The position numbers were made by a program, and so were the translations under genes. The notes beneath the pieces were generated by a model. The model was not told where the DNA came from and made no database searches. It worked only from the letters and a program-made list of their open reading frames with translations. DNA of 13,485 bases from RGIG3513 sp045658985. GTDB taxonomy: Bacteria > Bacillota > Clostridia > Oscillospirales > Butyricicoccaceae. This document shows positions 6,565 through 13,470 of the stretch, in pieces. The stretch is from positions 1-13,485 of the forward strand of contig JAZOWC010000018.1 of assembly GCA_045658985.1 (NCBI GenBank), written 5' to 3'. Position 1 is the first letter of the stretch. The number at the start of each line of letters is the position of its first letter.

Positions 6565-7174
6565 TGTTTCGATCATGGGGCTTTGGAGGTATGACCCGGA
6601 CGTTTTCAAAAACCTCCGGCTCCCGGCCGGCGTCGACCCGGATATCCTCATCCCCGATCTGGTATCAGAGTGCAGCGACTTCGCGCTCTTGTACCCGGAT
6701 TATGAATTTATGCAGATGATGATCGGCGTATGGTCTGAAAAGGAACAGGGCATATGGGAGGCCATGCAGCGCAGCGTCGAGCTTGAGTACAACCCGATCG
6801 AGAACTATGACCGCTACGAGAATATTTCCCGCAGCGTCACCGGCGAGACCAGCAGCGAAAGCGAAAGCGCCGTCACTCGAAAGGACGACGCCGAGGGCAG
6901 CACCATTGACAGCCGGACGGCGTTCAACTCCATTGAACCCCGCGAGGCGGCCCGCACAGAAAGCAGCACCGGCACAGAGGGCAGCACCGACAGCACCGGA
7001 AGCAGCTCCGGAACAAGCTCCGGCACGGAGACCGTCGAGAGCCATATGCACGGCAACATCGGCGTGACCACGGCCGCACAGATGATCGAGGGCTTCCGGC
7101 AGATTTCCAACTTCTCCGTGTACGAGTTTATTATAAACTCGTTCAAGGCCCGATTCTGTATTCAGCTCTATTAA
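6554..7174 (+). CDS. Lower collar protein, phi29 gp11-like
   Basis: 206 residues. The ordered N-terminal domain (about 1-90) has the features of lower collar proteins, and the C-terminal end is diagnostic: HGNIGVTTAAQMIEG, then FSVYEFIINSFKARFCIQLY, the GNIGVT and FCIQxY signatures of the family. Between them, residues about 92-162 are a low-complexity Ser/Thr/Gly/Glu segment that looks disordered. phi29 gp11 is longer (293). The protein should join the connector to the tail. ATG 6554 lies inside the connector gene end (11-nt overlap), with GGAGG at about 6529-6542 region rich in G; a start further upstream at 6458 would add residues that are a shadow of the connector frame. Confidence 0.85.
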   Translation: MKISVSIMGLWRYDPDVFKNLRLPAGVDPDILIPDLVSECSDFALLYPDYEFMQMMIGVWSEKEQGIWEAMQRSVELEYNPIENYDRYENISRSVTGETSSESESAVTRKDDAEGSTIDSRTAFNSIEPREAARTESSTGTEGSTDSTGSSSGTSSGTETVESHMHGNIGVTTAAQMIEGFRQISNFSVYEFIINSFKARFCIQLY

Positions 7175-7186
7175 GGAGGTAATAAC

Positions 7187-8338
7187 ATGCGATTCCCTTT
7201 TAATTGGACTATGTTTCCATCGACCGACTACAACAAGATAAACCTCGATTGGATTTTTGACACTCTTAAAAAGCTCGTGGCCGGGCAGGATGCTATGGAT
7301 CAAGCCGTCGAAGATGCACAGCAGGCAGCCGCCGACGCCGAAGCAGCCGCAGCCGGCATTGTCGGCGCTGTCAAGTACGACGCCCCGCAGGCGCTGGACG
7401 CTACGGAACAGGCGCAGGCTCGGAGCAATATCGGGGCCGCTTCTGCAACCGATCTTTCTACCACCGACGCCACTGCTACGGCAGCCGCAGCCGACGCCGC
7501 TAACGCCGTCAGCTATGCAGAGGCGCAGGCGTTGGACGCTACGGAACAGGCGCAGGCCCGGAGTAATATCGGGGCGGCCTCGGCTACCGATCTCTCGACC
7601 ACCGACGCCACCGCTACGGCAGCCGCAGCCGACGCCGCTAACGCCGTCAGCTATGCAGCGGCGCAGGCGCTGGACGCTACGGAACAGGCGCAGGCTCGGA
7701 GCAATATCGGGGCGGCCTCTGCGACCGATCTATCGACCACCGACGCCACCGCCACCGCAGCCGCTACGGCCGCAGCGGATACGGTGAAATATGTCGCTCA
7801 AACGCTGACAGCGGCCGAAAAGGCGCAGGCGCGTGATAATATTGGGGCGGCAGACGCGAGCGGCGTCTTTGACTTCTCCACGAAATTTTCCCTCACCAAC
7901 AAGGGCAGCGCGACGTTCTCTGGCGTCTCCGGCCTGTCGGTTACTCGAAACGGCCTGCAGTATGCTATCAACGACGACGGCACCGTCGGCCGGTTCTGGG
8001 GCAACATCTGCATCCAGATCACGGACAGCTCCATGTCAGGCAGCGTTATTGATATTCCAATCTCCGGCCTGCAGGTAGCCGCTCCCGGCGCCGGCAACTC
8101 TTATAAGGTTCCTCTGAATGGCGTCGTAGCCCGAGCCTCAAGCGGCGCCGATAACGTCGACACACAAACCTACTTAACCCGGATTTACAACTATGCGTCG
8201 AAGTTTCCGCAACTCTACATTGACGCCTCCGGCAACGTGTATTTTGAATGGGAATACACCTATTCCGGCGGCGCGGGGAACTATATGATGTTCTGGATTC
8301 CACCCTGTCTGCTGCTTTTCGACAAGGACAGCAACTAA
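7187..8338 (+). CDS. Tail fibre / appendage protein with 46-residue repeats
   Basis: 383 residues. The N-terminus, FPFNWTMFPSTDYNKINLDW, matches the short virion-attachment motif seen in tail fibres of small gut podoviruses. An Ala-rich helical part follows, then three 46-residue repeats (about 69-205) and a degenerate fourth. Each contains the ALDATEQAQARSNIGA motif, the coil element common in trimeric fibre shafts. The last 160 residues are beta-rich and unrecognised, and are the likely host-binding tip. It probably attaches to the tail or collar like the phi29 gp12 appendage, but shows no sequence likeness to gp12 that I can see. AAGGAGGT at 7173-7180 precedes ATG 7187. It is the last rightward gene, ending just before a bidirectional terminator. 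Repeats of this kind can change copy number and so fibre length. Confidence 0.75.
   Translation: MRFPFNWTMFPSTDYNKINLDWIFDTLKKLVAGQDAMDQAVEDAQQAAADAEAAAAGIVGAVKYDAPQALDATEQAQARSNIGAASATDLSTTDATATAAAADAANAVSYAEAQALDATEQAQARSNIGAASATDLSTTDATATAAAADAANAVSYAAAQALDATEQAQARSNIGAASATDLSTTDATATAAATAAADTVKYVAQTLTAAEKAQARDNIGAADASGVFDFSTKFSLTNKGSATFSGVSGLSVTRNGLQYAINDDGTVGRFWGNICIQITDSSMSGSVIDIPISGLQVAAPGAGNSYKVPLNGVVARASSGADNVDTQTYLTRIYNYASKFPQLYIDASGNVYFEWEYTYSGGAGNYMMFWIPPCLLLFDKDSN
7391..7855 (+). repeat. 138-bp tandem repeats in the tail fibre gene
   Basis: Units begin at 7391, 7529 and 7667 (period 138 bp, 46 codons), with a degenerate partial fourth from about 7802. The units are close to identical, with mostly silent changes; the third is 3 nt shorter near its end. 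The frame is kept throughout, so loss or gain of units would leave the protein intact. Confidence 0.9.
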
Positions 8339-8347
8339 AAAGAAAAA

Positions 8348-8381
8348 GGCCCCGGATTAGCTCCGGGGCCTCTCTTATTTT
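8348..8381. terminator. Bidirectional terminator between the convergent operons
   Basis: GGCCCCGGA (8348-8356) pairs with TCCGGGGCC (8362-8370), loop TTAGC. On the right-reading side it is followed by TCTCTTATTTT, and on the left side it is preceded by an A-rich run (8338-8347), which reads as a T-rich tract on the minus strand. It can therefore end both the rightward late operon and the leftward genes. Confidence 0.85.
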
Positions 8382-8384
8382 GGG

Positions 8385-8741
8385 TTACTGGCAATCCAGC
8401 TCGCAGGTCACGAACTCGCGGCCGGCCTTGCTCTTGCTCTTGCGGGTGATGATGGCAAACGGCTCGTCGCCCATGATATCGACGATCTCAAGGAATGCGT
8501 TGATAAACGTGGCGCTGATGGTCTGGAGTTTTGTGCCGTCCTCCAGCACGATCACAAGCACCGCCTGCGCCTTGGTGCCGTCCTTGGTTTCCTTAACGTC
8601 CTCGTACAGGGCGTAGGCCACGACCGGATGGCTCTTGTCCGGCTCAATGTCCTTGACGTTGACGCCGGGCGTCTTGGTCAGCTTGTATAGGGCTTTCTTG
8701 TCGTTCTCGATGTTGGCGATATTGGTCTTGAAAATCTGCAT
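8385..8741 (-). CDS. Single-stranded DNA-binding protein, phi29 gp5-like
   Basis: 118 residues (phi29 gp5 is 124). The C-terminal two thirds align by eye with gp5: a DGTKLQTISATFINAFLEIVD stretch corresponds to the gp5 segment around its DGSLYSAIS, and IITRKSKSKAGREFVTCEL corresponds to the final gp5 strand region (VKVVQGTSSKGNVFF). The protein should coat the single strands displaced during protein-primed replication. It is the last gene of the short leftward operon started at 9372, next to the terminator. A weak AAAGGG site precedes ATG 8741. The match is a visual alignment only. Confidence 0.65.
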   Translation of the reverse strand: MQIFKTNIANIENDKKALYKLTKTPGVNVKDIEPDKSHPVVAYALYEDVKETKDGTKAQAVLVIVLEDGTKLQTISATFINAFLEIVDIMGDEPFAIITRKSKSKAGREFVTCELDCQ

Positions 8742-8788
8742 GGTGTTTCCCTTTCTCCGCGCTTATGGCCGCTGGTCACCGAATAAAC

Positions 8789-9016
8789 TTACTTCTTATA
8801 CTCATATTTGATATAGTCTTTACCAAAGAAATTCTGCGCTTTGGTGGACTTCATGATTTCCTTGGCCACATATTTGGGGACCCCGCGCTTGTGACCCGCC
8901 CACCATTCGCCATAGGTATTGTCGGAAAATTTTGCTATGGCGTGTGAAATTCTCGGAACCCCGTGACGGTTGGTTTCTCCGTACCATGAAACGTCTACGA
9001 TCTTTTTTTGTTGCAA
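8789..9016 (-). CDS. Small basic protein of unknown function
   Basis: 75 residues, not recognised. It is rich in Lys and aromatic residues (VDVSWYGETNRHG near the start, NTYGEWWAGHKRGVPKYV in the middle, YIKYEYKK at the end) and has no membrane segment. The start is an unusual TTG at 9016, chosen because AAGGAG lies 10 nt upstream (9032-9027) and no ATG or GTG is available in front of the conserved-looking part. It lies between another small gene and the SSB gene in a compact operon, so an early role in DNA handling or host takeover is possible, but nothing in the sequence shows it. Confidence 0.65.
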   Translation of the reverse strand: MQQKKIVDVSWYGETNRHGVPRISHAIAKFSDNTYGEWWAGHKRGVPKYVAKEIMKSTKAQNFFGKDYIKYEYKK

Positions 9017-9031
9017 TTGTTACAACTCCTT

Positions 9032-9235
9032 TCAAATTGTTATGGTCAGCTTGTTATTGACAAGATCCCATTCCACATAAAGGACCGCTGCGTCGGCCCA
9101 CTCCAGCATTTTGTCCTCATACCACCGGCCACGGGCAACCGGCTTCTCCGTGTTTGTCGCTACCAGCATGACGACGATTTCAATATCCGTCTCGTCGTTG
9201 ACCGCCGGCTGCATGTATAGATTTGCTATTTTCAT
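9032..9235 (-). CDS. Small protein of unknown function
   Basis: 67 residues, not recognised. It alternates hydrophobic strand-like stretches (IEIVVMLVAT, AAVLYVEWDL) with a short charged part (KPVARGRWYEDKM), suggesting a small beta or alpha/beta fold. The ATG at 9235 is preferred to an in-frame ATG at 9274: AGGAGG (9250-9245) stands 9 nt before 9235, whereas the 9274 ATG directly abuts its GGAGG. The first gene behind the 9372 promoter, so likely early and abundant. Confidence 0.65.
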   Translation of the reverse strand: MKIANLYMQPAVNDETDIEIVVMLVATNTEKPVARGRWYEDKMLEWADAAVLYVEWDLVNNKLTITI

Positions 9236-9240
9236 ATCTC

Positions 9241-9288
9241 GGCTCCTCCTTTTCTGCCCATTCCTCCGGCTCATCCTCCTTTTCTGCC
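9241..9288 (-). repeat. Duplicated ribosome-binding-site segment in the leader
   Basis: The block 9241-9258 recurs as 9268-9288 with a 3-nt indel; each copy carries an AGGAGG on the minus strand. Only the copy nearer the gene is correctly spaced from ATG 9235. The other sits against ATG 9274. Confidence 0.7.
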
Positions 9289-9343
9289 TTGCGGGTATGC
9301 TTTCCAGTTATGCGGTTGTCAAGGAACAACATCCACTATTGAT

Positions 9344-9372
9344 ATAGTACCACAGAACCGGAGAATTGTCAA
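9344..9372 (-). promoter_or_regulatory. Leftward promoter for the SSB operon
   Basis: On the minus strand TTGACA (9372-9367) is followed after exactly 17 nt by TACTAT (9349-9344), a near-consensus sigma70/sigmaA promoter. Its -35 overlaps the polymerase stop codon. A small inverted repeat, ACTAT (9335-9339) and ATAGT (9344-9348), overlaps the -10 and start region and could be an operator. Confidence 0.8.
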
Positions 9373-11462
9373 TGGTTATTTTTCCTTTCTGATGTTATTT
9401 TTTCAATGTCCACTTGTTGCCGCTTCCAATCACTTAAAGCCGCTTGCAGGTCTTTCAGAGTACACTTTTTAATAATGTCGGCATAGTCTCGCGGATGAGA
9501 CAGGAGGTAATGTGTCGGGCGCAGCGTCACGTTTTCGGTGAAGTTGATAACCTCACCGTCAATCTCGTAAGGGCCGAACGGCCGGTCATTGTAGACCGCT
9601 TCCAGCTTGCCGCTGTCCTCGAAGAGCAGGCCGGGCTTGAAAGCCTCCAGGCCGCCTTTGCGGGCCAGCTCCGCAGCGCCGGCCTTTTTGCTGACGCCGG
9701 CCACGGTGATCCCCAGCTCCCCAGACCCGGCTTTTTCAAAGGCGTACCGCTTGGCGCCCTGGGTGATGAATCGCTTGTACTTGCAGCCGGCGCCGGGAAC
9801 GTCCTCACTCTCAAACACACCCATATAGCGCCGCCGGCCTTTCTGATCCTCGGCCCATGCACCCGGCCCGGATTCCTCGCAGCGTCGTTTGTAGTCCTCG
9901 TTGAAGTCTGAAAAATCAACGTCGCCTACATACATCAAACTGTCCGTATCGCAGTAGATCGCGTTGTCCCCGGCGCGGTCGATGAACTTTTGCAGCTCGT
10001 TACGGGCGTGAGCCGTCGTCCAGACTCCAAGCTGATAGACCATGAACGGCTGACGGCCGGCTTTCTCCAGCACCTCGACCGGATCGTTCTCGACCGGCTC
10101 ATACCGGAGATGGTTGAAGTCGATTCCTATATTGAGCGGGTTTTGACAGCTCATGCCGTAGATCGCGTTTAGCTGCTCCTTGCTTTTCGCGTAATATAGC
10201 TCCTGCCCGGCCACGCCTTTGAGCGTGGTCTTTGCCGTGAACAGCTCCTTATTCAACTCAATGATTCCCTCGTACATCGGGCCATACCAAGCTTCCCAGA
10301 CCTGTATAAATTCAATATGCCTTGCGCGATACTGGCGCATGATGATTTTATAATCTATGTCTGTTATGGCCAGCCGGATGAAGTCGCAGGATAGAACCCG
10401 GCCGTTATCCTCGCGTCCGTTTATAACGTGGCCGATCGCTTTTGCGCTGCTGATGTAGGGGAAACCGTTGTACCTGTCACGCAGCTCCAGCCCGGTGAAA
10501 TCTATTACCAGCAGCAGCGCCGCCCCCCGATCCAACAGCTTGTCTACATAGCGGGTAGTATTGGAAAGACAGCCGGCCAGTTTAAAAGGCGTCCGGGGAT
10601 ACTGTTCAAGCACCTGCTGGGCCGGGTATTCACTCGATACGTCGTTACCGTGAACATTCTCTATGATATCCCCGACGTAGTATCGGTTCCCATGCGTATT
10701 GCCGCCGCGAAACGCGCAGCGCATTACTTGAAAAAGCCCCCAATCCGGCCAGCACTCCACCAGCTCGTGGTGGTACGGCCTCATTTTGCGCTTGGCCTCC
10801 CGCCGGACATATCCGGTCTGGGTGAACGGCATAGAGTAAAGGTTATCGCCATAAAGCGCGTTCTGGGCGCGGACGGCCTCGACCAGACCCATGACATCAT
10901 TTACGCAATAGCTGATTTCCTCCGGCGTGAGAGGCGTCGAGCTGGTCCGGCGTTTCGTATAGTCGAAGTCCTCCCCGGATAGCTTTGCGTGCTCACAGCC
11001 GTATTTCTTGGTCACGGCCTCCAGCGACATATTGAACAGCCGATAGCTGCAGCGGTATTCAATGCAGGAATACATGGTCATTTTGAGCAGCTTCCGGCTC
11101 TCGGTGGCAAATACTTCCTCGTTATCGAAGTCATAAATGCCGGCCAGATATTGCCCCTCGTAGCTCAAATTGTGAACCATAACAAGCAGCGTCAAGCCGT
11201 GCAGCCGCTCGCAGAACTCCCAGAGCATGTGTAAATACTGATCCCAAGTTCGCCCCATAATCACCAGATCATTATCCAGCGAAAATTGCCAGACAAACAT
11301 GGCGCTCTGCTCGATTTCCTCAAAGCGTGTGGTCTCAATATCAAAGGCACAAAGCTCGGCGGCATAGCGCACCTTTTCCTTGCGTTTCCCCTGTCCGCTT
11401 TTCCTCTTCTCCGGGGTGAACTTGAGTAAATCGTAGTCCACTTCCCACTCCCATACCACCAT
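9369..11462 (-). CDS. Protein-primed family B DNA polymerase
   Basis: 697 residues from ATG 11462 (GAGGGG upstream, start overlapping the previous stop as TAATG); a longer in-frame reading to 11537 lies inside the neighbouring gene. All key motifs are in order: ExoI D41-x-E43, ExoII N98-LSYE, ExoIII Y185-CVND189, FRGG 251-254 (the YxGG-type motif), motif A D274-VSSEYP, motif B K428 to G436 (KEQLNAIYG), motif C YCDTDS (503-508) and the KRY motif (571-573). It should replicate the genome from terminal protein at both ends with strand displacement and proofreading. It is about 120 residues longer than phi29 polymerase (575). Motif A reads SSEYP rather than the common SLYP, and ExoII carries E where D is usual. 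Last gene of the leftward operon. Confidence 0.95.
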   Translation of the reverse strand: MVVWEWEVDYDLLKFTPEKRKSGQGKRKEKVRYAAELCAFDIETTRFEEIEQSAMFVWQFSLDNDLVIMGRTWDQYLHMLWEFCERLHGLTLLVMVHNLSYEGQYLAGIYDFDNEEVFATESRKLLKMTMYSCIEYRCSYRLFNMSLEAVTKKYGCEHAKLSGEDFDYTKRRTSSTPLTPEEISYCVNDVMGLVEAVRAQNALYGDNLYSMPFTQTGYVRREAKRKMRPYHHELVECWPDWGLFQVMRCAFRGGNTHGNRYYVGDIIENVHGNDVSSEYPAQQVLEQYPRTPFKLAGCLSNTTRYVDKLLDRGAALLLVIDFTGLELRDRYNGFPYISSAKAIGHVINGREDNGRVLSCDFIRLAITDIDYKIIMRQYRARHIEFIQVWEAWYGPMYEGIIELNKELFTAKTTLKGVAGQELYYAKSKEQLNAIYGMSCQNPLNIGIDFNHLRYEPVENDPVEVLEKAGRQPFMVYQLGVWTTAHARNELQKFIDRAGDNAIYCDTDSLMYVGDVDFSDFNEDYKRRCEESGPGAWAEDQKGRRRYMGVFESEDVPGAGCKYKRFITQGAKRYAFEKAGSGELGITVAGVSKKAGAAELARKGGLEAFKPGLLFEDSGKLEAVYNDRPFGPYEIDGEVINFTENVTLRPTHYLLSHPRDYADIIKKCTLKDLQAALSDWKRQQVDIEKITSERKNNH

Positions 11463-11980
11463 TATAACAGCCCCTCTATATACTCCTCGAATAGATTCAT
11501 CCACTCGTCTTTCGGCGTTTCCTGCAATTCTTCCCAATTCTCATCAAAGAAATTCTCTATAACATCTTCTTTACTGCCGTAGAGTTTATTAAGATTGTTT
11601 GCTCTATACCACTCCATAAACTCACCCCAAGCGGAAAAGTTTTTATTGTTCACAAAGTCCATGCCATGTTCTCGCATAGTAGCGAGAGCTTTATCGCGCT
11701 GGGCGTGGCGCTCCGCGAGAGTATAATATCCACCGGTCTTGAACTGGTTAATATCTGCCATAGCCTTGAGCAGGTCTTGAGTACTGCCGATCTCGGACGG
11801 CCTCACAAACTCTGGTCGTTCTGCCGAAGTAAAAGGAACGTCGCTTTTCTCGATCTTCCTCACCTGCTGCATGACGTTACCGCGCTCTTTCGTGTAAGTA
11901 TCCATCAAGTCATAAGGATCGAGTATGCCTTTTTCAAAATTGGCCTTTAGCTGGTTGTAGCTCATCTTTGTGTAGTCCAT
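11462..11980 (-). CDS. Putative terminal protein (primer for replication)
   Basis: 172 residues, helical and charged, with no recognised catalytic motif. It lies directly upstream of the polymerase, where phi29 encodes its terminal protein (gene 3 before gene 2), and overlaps it by 1 nt (TAATG). Visible pieces are SYNQLKANFEKG near the start, then HAQRDKALATMREHGMDFVNNKNFSAWGEFMEWYRANN, and an acidic C-terminus (ENFFDENWEEL). Similar proteins with a TMREHGMDFVN-like segment sit beside this type of polymerase in gut phages. The priming hydroxyl residue cannot be identified from sequence. Start 11980 was chosen over ATG 11992 because GGAGGT lies just upstream, inside the end of the ATPase gene. 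No other gene in the window is a better candidate, but homology is not shown. Confidence 0.45.
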   Translation of the reverse strand: MDYTKMSYNQLKANFEKGILDPYDLMDTYTKERGNVMQQVRKIEKSDVPFTSAERPEFVRPSEIGSTQDLLKAMADINQFKTGGYYTLAERHAQRDKALATMREHGMDFVNNKNFSAWGEFMEWYRANNLNKLYGSKEDVIENFFDENWEELQETPKDEWMNLFEEYIEGLL

Positions 11981-11982
11981 GA

Positions 11983-12996
11983 TTACCTCCATATGTTTTC
12001 AAATATCACTTTGACCGGGGCCGTCGCATAATATACTTTCCCGGTTCCCATAGCCTCATATGCTGCAACAGTTTTCCGGCAGAAAGCCCGCTGTTGCTCC
12101 GGGCTGTCGGTAAATACGGCCGGCGCCTTGATACCTGGCACCACATAAAAAGTTCCGTTGCTCTTGTGCCGGTAAACCGTGATCTCCTTGGTGGAGGCCA
12201 GCGGCTCATACTCCCCCAGCGGCATTGACTTGACGTTATAATAGCTGTCCTTGCCAAATGAATTTTCCAGAGCCATGTCGTTAAAATCCCCCGACCGGCT
12301 CAAGCGATATAGCGCCGTGTTTCTCTTCCTCTGGGATACCGGGCTGTCTATGTACCGGAATATTTCCAAATCGCCGTCATAGAAGCGGCCCCACTCTTTC
12401 CCGGAGCGGGTCATTTTATCCAGTGGCGACAGCGCCCCGATGGCCGCCAGCAGCGGGCTGTCCAGCTTGTTGGCATTGGACAGCATGATAACCTTGACCG
12501 GCGGCCGGCCTTGCAGCTCCCGGTTGCGGTTGATGGTCTCCAGCACATTCAGAAACGCCTCGCCCTCATGCGGGATCGGCCGCTCGTGTTTCTCTGGGAT
12601 AAACTCATCAAACACAACATAGTTGTAACCGCTCGCGTCGAAGCCCCGGACATTGGCAAACGTGGACAGGGCCAGACCGATGGCCCGCAAAACCTCCGTT
12701 TCTCCGCAGACTTCCACAAAGCCCGCCACATATTTTGAGATCGTCCGGCTCTCTATAATCAGCCCGGTATCCCGGCAGATCGCCCCGAACGGTGACAACT
12801 CCTGTACCTTGCAGGCGTCAATCTGGACTTGCGTCCGACGCAGGTAAATAAAAGGCTCGTCTCGCCGCAGCAGCTCGTCCAGTACGCCATAGGTTTTACC
12901 GATCCCTCGACCGCCGACAGCTATCACAAAGGGCGCGGAGCTGTTCACCAGCCGGAGCGCGTCTATCCACCCCTCGGAATTATACAGACTTCCCAT
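11983..12996 (-). CDS. DNA packaging ATPase, phi29 gp16-like
   Basis: 337 residues (phi29 gp16 is 332). Walker A is GGRGIGKT (28-35). Walker B is YVVFDEF (126-132; D130-E131), followed by IPEKHERPIPHEGEAFLNVLETINRNRE, closely parallel to gp16 VFDEFIREK and the RNRER arginine-finger region, then MLSNA (171-175). It should drive DNA into the prohead through the connector with pRNA. ATG 12996 was preferred to an upstream start at 13098 because GGGGGACAAGA precedes it and residues match gp16 from here. It shares the leftward operon with replication genes, whereas phi29 gp16 is in the late operon. The next start lies 2 nt after its stop. Confidence 0.93.
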   Translation of the reverse strand: MGSLYNSEGWIDALRLVNSSAPFVIAVGGRGIGKTYGVLDELLRRDEPFIYLRRTQVQIDACKVQELSPFGAICRDTGLIIESRTISKYVAGFVEVCGETEVLRAIGLALSTFANVRGFDASGYNYVVFDEFIPEKHERPIPHEGEAFLNVLETINRNRELQGRPPVKVIMLSNANKLDSPLLAAIGALSPLDKMTRSGKEWGRFYDGDLEIFRYIDSPVSQRKRNTALYRLSRSGDFNDMALENSFGKDSYYNVKSMPLGEYEPLASTKEITVYRHKSNGTFYVVPGIKAPAVFTDSPEQQRAFCRKTVAAYEAMGTGKVYYATAPVKVIFENIWR

Positions 12997-13162
12997 TCTT
13001 GTCCCCCTTTCGCGGCTGCCATGCGACGCATTTTGCCTTGCCCCTGGCCTCGTTCGTGAAGCATATTTTTCCCAGCAGCAGACAGACGCCGTCCTCATAA
13101 TCTATGCAGCTCGCACACCATGTACACGGTCCGGCAAATCTACCAGTCTTTTTTACACTCAT
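12980..13162 (-). CDS. Small Cys-rich protein, possibly metal-binding
   Basis: 60 residues with six cysteines: C13-x2-C16-x2-C19, then C27, C34 and C45, in a Lys/Arg-rich protein with no membrane segment. The pattern suggests zinc or another metal, and the basic composition suggests nucleic-acid or protein contact, but I do not recognise the family. ATG 13162 was preferred over an in-frame start at 13267 because that extension runs back through the preceding gene in another frame; GGGGGG lies about 11 nt upstream, an extended spacing. It overlaps the previous gene by 23 nt and the ATPase gene by 17 nt, a compact arrangement. A non-coding overlap is possible but the Cys spacing argues against it. 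Confidence 0.5.
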   Translation of the reverse strand: MSVKKTGRFAGPCTWCASCIDYEDGVCLLLGKICFTNEARGKAKCVAWQPRKGDKNGKSV

Positions 13163-13337
13163 AATAGAGCTTGCCCCCCTCAGTAAATACAAGAACTTGG
13201 TACGGCTTGCAGCAAGCGCGCAGCGCGGCTTGAAATCCCTTTGCAAAAATAGTCGCAGCGTCCCCATATGGCACTATGCAACCGGTGAACTCCGGCCGGC
13301 CGTTTTTATGCCGACGAATCATAATTTTATAGTCCAT
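13140..13337 (-). CDS. First gene of the leftward operon, unknown function
   Basis: 65 residues, not recognised. It has a basic N-terminal part (IMIRRHKNGRPEF), a central helix (AATIFAKGFQAALRACC) and a strand-like end (VLVFTEGGKLYYECKKDW), a compact alpha/beta look, with four Cys. It stands right behind the promoter at 13388-13359 with AGGAGGT (13350-13344) 6 nt before ATG 13337, so it is probably the earliest and best translated leftward product. phi29 encodes small regulators and DNA-binding proteins at comparable places, but no link can be shown here. Confidence 0.65.
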   Translation of the reverse strand: MDYKIMIRRHKNGRPEFTGCIVPYGDAATIFAKGFQAALRACCKPYQVLVFTEGGKLYYECKKDW

Positions 13338-13358
13338 TAGACCACCTCCTACCCCCTT

Positions 13359-13388
13359 ATTTTAGCATATTTTAATTTACAATTTCAA
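13359..13388 (-). promoter_or_regulatory. Leftward (early operon) promoter near the right end
   Basis: On the minus strand TTGAAA (13388-13383) is followed after 18 nt by TAAAAT (13364-13359) with a TG extension (TGC, 13367-13365). The surrounding 13338-13440 is strongly A/T-rich, upstream as well, which fits an UP element. It should start transcription near 13352 for the genes 13337 to 9369. No RNA fold or gene was seen in 13338-13485 apart from the promoter and inverted repeat. Confidence 0.8.
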
Positions 13389-13442
13389 CGGCAATTTAAC
13401 TAAAATTTGGACGCAATTTTTTACATTACGGATGAAGCGCGT

Positions 13443-13470
13443 ATTTCTTTAACCCACTAAAGCGCGTGGC
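13443..13470 (-). repeat. Right inverted terminal repeat
   Basis: Reverse complement of the left repeat 22-49 at 26 of 28 positions. The outer 15 nt (13471-13485) match only partly: CGCGAA corresponds to the TTCGCG at 16-21 with a 2-nt indel. The expected right replication origin of a terminal-protein genome. Confidence 0.8.

Noticed and set aside
6665..7303. Minus-strand 212-residue open frame over the lower collar gene
   Set aside because: Composition is an Ala/Gly-rich shadow of the Ser/Gly/Thr segment, and the plus-strand lower collar motifs are clear.
7391..7855. CRISPR-like repeats
   Set aside because: Repeats are 138 bp, in frame, coding and without unique spacers, so they are fibre protein repeats.
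9233..9274. Longer start of the small gene at ATG 9274
   Set aside because: The ribosome site abuts this ATG with no spacing, while ATG 9235 has AGGAGG 9 nt upstream.
10789..10800. 12-nt match to the first bases of the window (1-12)
   Set aside because: Lies within the polymerase coding sequence and is not extended; taken as chance or at most a hint of end chimerism.
10428..10982. Plus-strand 184-residue open frame within the polymerase region
   Set aside because: Antisense to the motif-bearing part of a complete polymerase, with no ribosome site or promoter seen.
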